Below are positions 58,970-64,000 of a stretch of DNA of 64,000 bases, in pieces. Within the stretch, counting starts at the first letter, position 1, and each line of letters starts with the position of its first letter. The DNA comes from Massospora cicadina (taxonomy: Eukaryota; Entomophthoromycota; Entomophthoromycetes; Entomophthorales; Entomophthoraceae), in the NCBI GenBank assembly GCA_022478985.1, contig JAKSZP010008031.1, forward strand, positions 62,001-126,000, in the 5' to 3' direction. A program made the position numbers and the translations under genes. The notes under the pieces were generated by a model. That model was given only the letters and a program-made list of their open reading frames with translations. It searched no databases and had not been told where the DNA came from.

Positions 58970-59515
58970 TGTTAAGATTCCTACCCAAGTTAAAGATTTA
59001 TGTGTATTTGATGAAGGGAATCAAACCTGATCCAAAGATATAGACAAAACCAATGTCAGAGATAATCCCTGACTAAATTCAAGGTCTCCTGATATCAGGG
59101 TATAACACCAACTTGTTTGAACAAATATTATTCGACCAAACCCTCTCAATAGCAGGGCCAAACCTGATCTATGTATCGATTAAATCCTTCTCAACAGATG
59201 TGACCAGAATGCCACAGAATCCCCAACTTGGTAATGAGTATAGATCTTGGACAAGAAACGCTTGAATTTTACTGAGAAAAACTCCCAGATCTCCCATATA
59301 ATCATGGTTTTAAGCAAATAAACTGTACTCTCTTTCTGTCATTACTGCTTTGGCCTACCTCTATTAAAAGAGGGAAAAACACTTTTAGGGTTTTCACTCA
59401 AGGAATTTTACCTTGAGTGAAAACTTATGATCAATAATAGTAAAACTTATAAACCAACACCCAAGTATTTAGGGCTTCTTGAACTAAAATTAAGAATTAT
59501 TTTTAACACCCCATT
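58970..59515 (+). mobile_element. Gypsy C, 3' LTR
   Basis: Begins TGTTAAGATTCCTACCC and ends near CTTCTCGCCA. It matches the 5' LTR at 24311-24864. The next bases, GCTTT, pair with GCTGT before the 5' LTR as a mutated TSD. Confidence 0.75.
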
Positions 59516-62500
59516 CTTCTCGCCAGCTTTGATAAGTTTTTAATCCATGAATGGTTTGAGAAGAAATTGATAGGGTGATTCCAGGGTAAAATCATCACAA
59601 TGGCTTAAGGGTGATCATGATGACCACTAAAAGGGACCTATGATTGTTTATGGTGTTATTGTGAGCTGTAGGAGTGGAGACTTAACCAGCCAGCATGAGG
59701 CCAGCTAAGGCTATATCAATTTGGGATGTGGACCTGAAATCCTGATCTCCATAAAGGATCTGTCATACAGCCAATTCTGGACGCGGAGGTGGAAGGCATC
59801 ATTAAATCTACTGAACCAGAGGAAGTCTTGGACCCTAGTGGTGCACAACCATCTTGCTTAGTGGGGGAGGGTTCCCATGTGACTCAACGTGATGTTGAAA
59901 TCCCCATCAGCACCAAAATATGGGGGAGCTGGATTCAAATGAGCTCTTCAAGTAGCCAGTCCTGTTCCTGGCCTGCATGTGGCAGGTATATTCTTGCAGC
60001 GTAGAACGAGAACTCAGGGGTGGAAAACTTAGCCAAATTTAGGCAGTCATCAAGGTATTTTGAAACATGGTGGTCTTTAACCCAGGGATTAAGGATATTG
60101 AGAGCTGCATAGTTTTTCCAGCAGATATCCTTAAGTTGTTCATTACATGCGCTTTTTAGAAGAGTGATGTGAAGCTTTTGGACGGCTGCAATATCCATGC
60201 AAACTGACCTAAAATTGTGAAGTAGGAGGGCTCTCCACGTTTAATCCCACAATCCATTTAGATTAATTGACTACAGGGTTAGCTTTCTCCCGTGGGGCCT
60301 CATAGGTTGTTCCTACATATAGTGGGGGGTTGACAGTACTTAATACTGCATCTGTGAGGCGGCTTGTTTTAAGCTCTGAGCTTGAACCTTGGCAGCGATC
60401 TGAGAAGACCATTGAGGGGGTTTGTTCTGGGTGGAGAAGATTGAGAAGCTGGTAAGCAATCTTAGTATGCCACCCCTGCTAATTTGCTGGAAAAGGCTAT
60501 CAGGTGCCCCCAGGATCCACCATATGAGCTCTGTCCAAGAAGTCTGAGTCCAGTTCCTCCTTCTCTTTTAACAAGAAGGAGGTCTGAGATGTAATATGAT
60601 CAGTTGGCGGAGGCTCGCTAAGTTTGGATGGTCTTTCTTTGTGGTGGTGCTTCAGGTTTACTCCATCAGTGGGGTGGCATCTGTTGCCTGGGAATTGCAG
60701 GTAGCCTCACTTAGGTGTTTTGGGGAAAAACCTCCAGGTTGTGTCCAATGGGTTGGTATCCGCTGGATTTGGTGAGGAGTTCAAAGGCTTATGTTTGTTT
60801 TGCGCTGGTAACGGGGACAGTAGAATGGATGGAATCCCTACTGGTAGAGGTGCTACAGGGCCAAGGGGTATTTCTGCATGGTCAGTTGCACGTTTTCAAC
60901 CTCTTTACAGAGGGTTGTTGAATACAGATCCTCTACTGTAAGCCAATGGTTTGATTGAGGGATTGCTGCTGCCTCTGTATGAGATTTTTTCCGGCTGACA
61001 GTAAGGGCTGGCTGTTGATTGAATTGGATTGTTTGCATGCTTGAACAGTTATAGAAAAGATCCACAGCGGTGAACAACGAGTAATGAGACTGTGCTTTAT
61101 TATGGTCCACAAAGAAAATCTCAGGTCAAAATCTGATGACAGTGACAAAGAATGATCTATATGTTTTTAGCTACCATGGGTTTAGTAATAAAGGAAGCTC
61201 TGGTGACATAAGCTCATTGGGTTGGGGCATAATACTCTGGCACGCCGAAGCCCACTGATAGATGGAGCTAAATCCCATTAGCCCTCAATGGCGAGAAAGA
61301 GTTAATTACTCTTGATCAACGAGATCTGAAGATTCAAGAAGGTCACCCATGAAATCTTCTCAAGGTTTGTTCAGGCTCTGGTGATGCATAGGGTTCCACT
61401 TGAGACTTCAATGTTAGTGGATGTGACACTTTTACATATATTGGGTTTGTACAACATATATCAATGCAGTGGTCTTTCACTACTTCCTGAATGGTGGTGA
61501 CAATAAAGAAGGCCCTAGATATAGCACTGAAGTAGCTAAAACAGTCCTGAGTGTAAGAATTTAATAGATGTTGTGGCAATAGCTTACGTGAACTGCTTAA
61601 TCTAGAGTGGAGTAAAAGAATTTTCTGTGTGCTCTTGTTTTGGCCCATATATCTTGAATTCTGCCACAAATGCAGTTTTGCAAGGGTTGATAGTGGGTAA
61701 AGCAGGTGTCATTTCATTTCTTCCAAGTCCCAGCGGCGTTTTTGGAACGTTTGTTCTTGGTTTGTGCTAACAAGGTGGGCTCAGTGCAAGGGGTGACATA
61801 GATGGAGTCGCCAAGTTCTCTTGGGGTTTGTTTCTTTTTGGGGCCAACCCAATGGCGCAACATGGACTAGCGCTGTAATCAGAGGCGTCAGATTCGCCTT
61901 GTTTCCCAGTCATTTTTTTTTGGATTACCGCCACTTGTCATAAATTATGGTGGGTTGGGCTGTAAAAGCTACCATTTGGAAATGTTGACTCCAAGCAAAT
62001 GAGATCAGGCTTGTAATAGAACCAATCAAGGGTGATAGCAGTCATTTGAGCATCCAAGTTTGCTTTGTGGGAGGGCCTCGCCAATTGGCAAATTCCTGGG
62101 TTTGTTACAGCGATAAAAAAGTTTTATTTAGTGTAGTTTTTATAGTCATCTGACCCAGTGTATGTATTTAATTTAGCTGGTCCTCAACTGTCAGTAATCA
62201 ATAAATTGGCAGATGATTGTACCATCTCACTACCATGGATGGTTTCGTTGGCAACGGCTATTTTTGCCACTGGTGCTGATTGGTTGGGTAAAACACTTAA
62301 GATACTGTACATCTCACTTCTTTAGTCAAGGTGAGGTCAACTAATGTGGATGAATCAGCTGTACAATATGTAATAACACACTGTTATCAGTATGTTGTGG
62401 AGCAGAATCTGCCTTGGCAGCTGTCAACTTGGAGTGGGTGGTCCTGGAGGACGCACATGTTGGTAACCTGAGGTTCCTGTAGGGTTTGTGTTGAGTTCTG

Positions 62501-62637
62501 GTCTTTACTTCCAATTCAGTGGGATCCTTTAGGGGTTTGCCACTATTTTCTCCCCGTTCAATAAATCTTTAAAGAAATTAAGTTTCAAGGGTAGTGTAAT
62601 TACTAAAAAGAAAAGCTTAGTAGAAAAAAATCTTTTC
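59516..62637 (-). mobile_element. LINE F, 5' part: ORF1 and endonuclease
   Basis: Reading downward: an ORF1-like region (about 61930-60850) starts MTGKQGESDASDYSASP and has long broken frames. An endonuclease follows: a SINLNGL start near 60265, DIAAVQKLHI, IYLPHAGQEQDWLLEEL near 59960, and a GDFNTS-like MGISTSR near 59895. It ends where gypsy C begins. The outer boundary is set by TTATGAGTTACTCGTC at 62638-62653, the partner of the TSD at 20452-20467. With 20468-22812 and 23874-24310 the LINE is about 5.9 kb. Confidence 0.65.
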
Positions 62638-62653
62638 TTATGAGTTACTCGTC

Positions 62654-64000
62654 AGAATTCAATGAATGAGAGAGCTCAATTGTATAACTAGTCATAGGAA
62701 ACAAAAATTATCCCTTCTGGGTTGTCGCATGCTACTACTATTTGATCTCCCATCCAAAAAAGGTGGCTCCCAAGCAGCGTCCATGTCTCATTTTGTAAAT
62801 CCCATTATCTACTGGATAGTGTACCAGATTCTCGGGCCCAAAATCAAACTGCCACCTGACACTTTTGATGATAAGAATGATACTACGCTATATGCCCCAT
62901 TATATTACTATACCTCCATGCTCACAAGTTCGTGTGGACTATTAAGTTCAGATTTATAAACATATGCTCAAGTTCTATAAATGTATAGACAGATTAACCT
63001 ATCTATTAAGGAAGCTTTTATCTATTCTGGGATCCAAGACCTGACTTATAAAAAAACTGTTCTCACTTTATTGGGTAACCTACCTTATCAGACACTTCAA
63101 AACCCAAGGCATGCTGCCATCTCCCATGTCAAACCATGTACTATTGAACATAATAAATATGTATACTGTCTTACCACTCTACAAACTTAATGATTGATCT
63201 GGGTATCAAAATTTAATTAGTCAAAATAAAATTGGGGCACCCTTACTCCATAATAACGTCAAAATGAGGAATCCTGTGATGGTAGAGGTTTTCACTCAGC
63301 ATCACATTGTCCTGACTTTTGATAAGAAAGGACAAGATGGTGTGAGGACCATCTAGTACTAAAAAAAAAAAAAAAAGGACAAGATGGTGTGAATGACGCA
63401 GGAGGTGAGGGAGCAGTAGTGCTGGATAGACTACGGTATGGGGTCAAGTCTGAGGCAGGATGACAGTTGGAACTTACGTCAGGGATGGGATTAACAAGGT
63501 GATGTTGAAATGGGGGAATTCAAGGTTCAAGTTGGATTTGAGTTGAAACATCATCGAATCATGGGTGTGGTGGCTTGGCCAACAAGGAATTCTATTGAGC
63601 CTATGACGATGAAGACTGATTATGGAATATTCTAAAGGACACAATTTCAGGAATGACTGAGGAGTTTGAACTATTCTTGTAGTAGAGGGATATGAGGAAA
63701 GGGACCTGGAAAGTGGAGGTTATTTAGTTCCATTACTTATTAACCTGACTATTTATACAATAAAGCCTCTAGCTTAAAGCCTTACCATTCTTCTTATTGT
63801 TGTTTAGGATTTACATTGGTATATTTGGACCAATAGTGGTCATCTTTTGCATTCACAAGCAGGACCCGGACTTTGAGAGTGAGTTTGGGAGATTTATTGC
63901 CTCCTTATAAACCTTGACTTGGGTCAGGGAATGTTGCTTGGGGTAAGCATACTTGCGGCTGTCCTCCAAGGGGTGTCCATCTACAGCACCTGTAGTACAC
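62654..64000 (+). pseudogene. Gypsy A continuation beyond LINE F
   Basis: Plus-strand pieces include LLFDLPSKKGGSQAASMSHF (62666-62959), a piece at 62981-63190, and LMIDLGIKI near 63190-63220 that resembles VLVDMGIKI in the protease linker of gypsy C. FTQHHIVLTFDKKGQDGV follows. The order agrees with gypsy C after its protease. The element runs off the window, so RT and the 3' LTR should lie to the right. Confidence 0.45.
63346..63373 (+). mobile_element. LINE-tail micro-insertion 8 (28 bp, long A-tail)
   Basis: GGACCATCTAGTACT followed by 13 A residues, between perfect 19-bp repeats AAAGGACAAGATGGTGTGA (63327-63345, 63374-63392). The long pure A-tail and perfect TSD suggest it is recent. 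Confidence 0.9.

Noticed and set aside
60715..60941. Overlapping plus-strand frames
   Set aside because: They lie opposite LINE F ORF1 and endonuclease sequence and show no domain.

Overview
The window looks like fungal nuclear DNA. The only host gene I can support is an ABC1/ADCK-type atypical kinase of the mitochondrial MCP2 type at the left end (881-2953), GC-rich and interrupted by a 365-bp and a 44-bp spliceosomal intron. The very short second intron and the MCP2-like sequence suggest a fungus; I cannot name the genus. Almost everything else is AT-rich, decayed transposable-element DNA with no intact open reading frames.

Layout: 1-3 kb, kinase gene. 3-9.5 kb, short non-autonomous elements: a ~125-bp duplication, two foldback-like elements with arms made of 21-bp repeats, tRNA-derived SINEs (one inside another), and a retroelement fragment. 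9.9-10.9 kb, a solo LTR with a perfect target-site duplication (TSD). 12.4-13.4 kb, a chromovirus integrase relic on the minus strand with a piece of the same LTR family. About 16.2-64 kb, one nest of retroelements, reconstructed from TSDs and from reading frames that resume across each insertion: gypsy A (+) was hit by LINE F (-); LINE F by solo LTR B and by gypsy C (+); gypsy C by LINE G (+), LINE H (-) and gypsy D (-); gypsy D by gypsy E (+); and the 3' LTR of E by a 19-bp micro-insertion.

The most unusual signal is a dispersed set of micro-insertions of 16-51 bp that all end in a version of CCATCTAGTACTAAAA and are bounded by 13-19-bp direct repeats. They match the last bases of LINE F and look like target-primed reverse-transcription products that stopped almost at once. 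Their 5' ends fall into two groups, one of them at the base of a predicted 3' stem. A second 3'-tail family (a version of CCCCTGGTCAG followed by CCTCAAATAAAT) links LINE G with two SINE families, which points to shared retrotransposition machinery.

All element boundaries were read by eye. Reading-frame damage is extensive, so the element proteins are described as relics.
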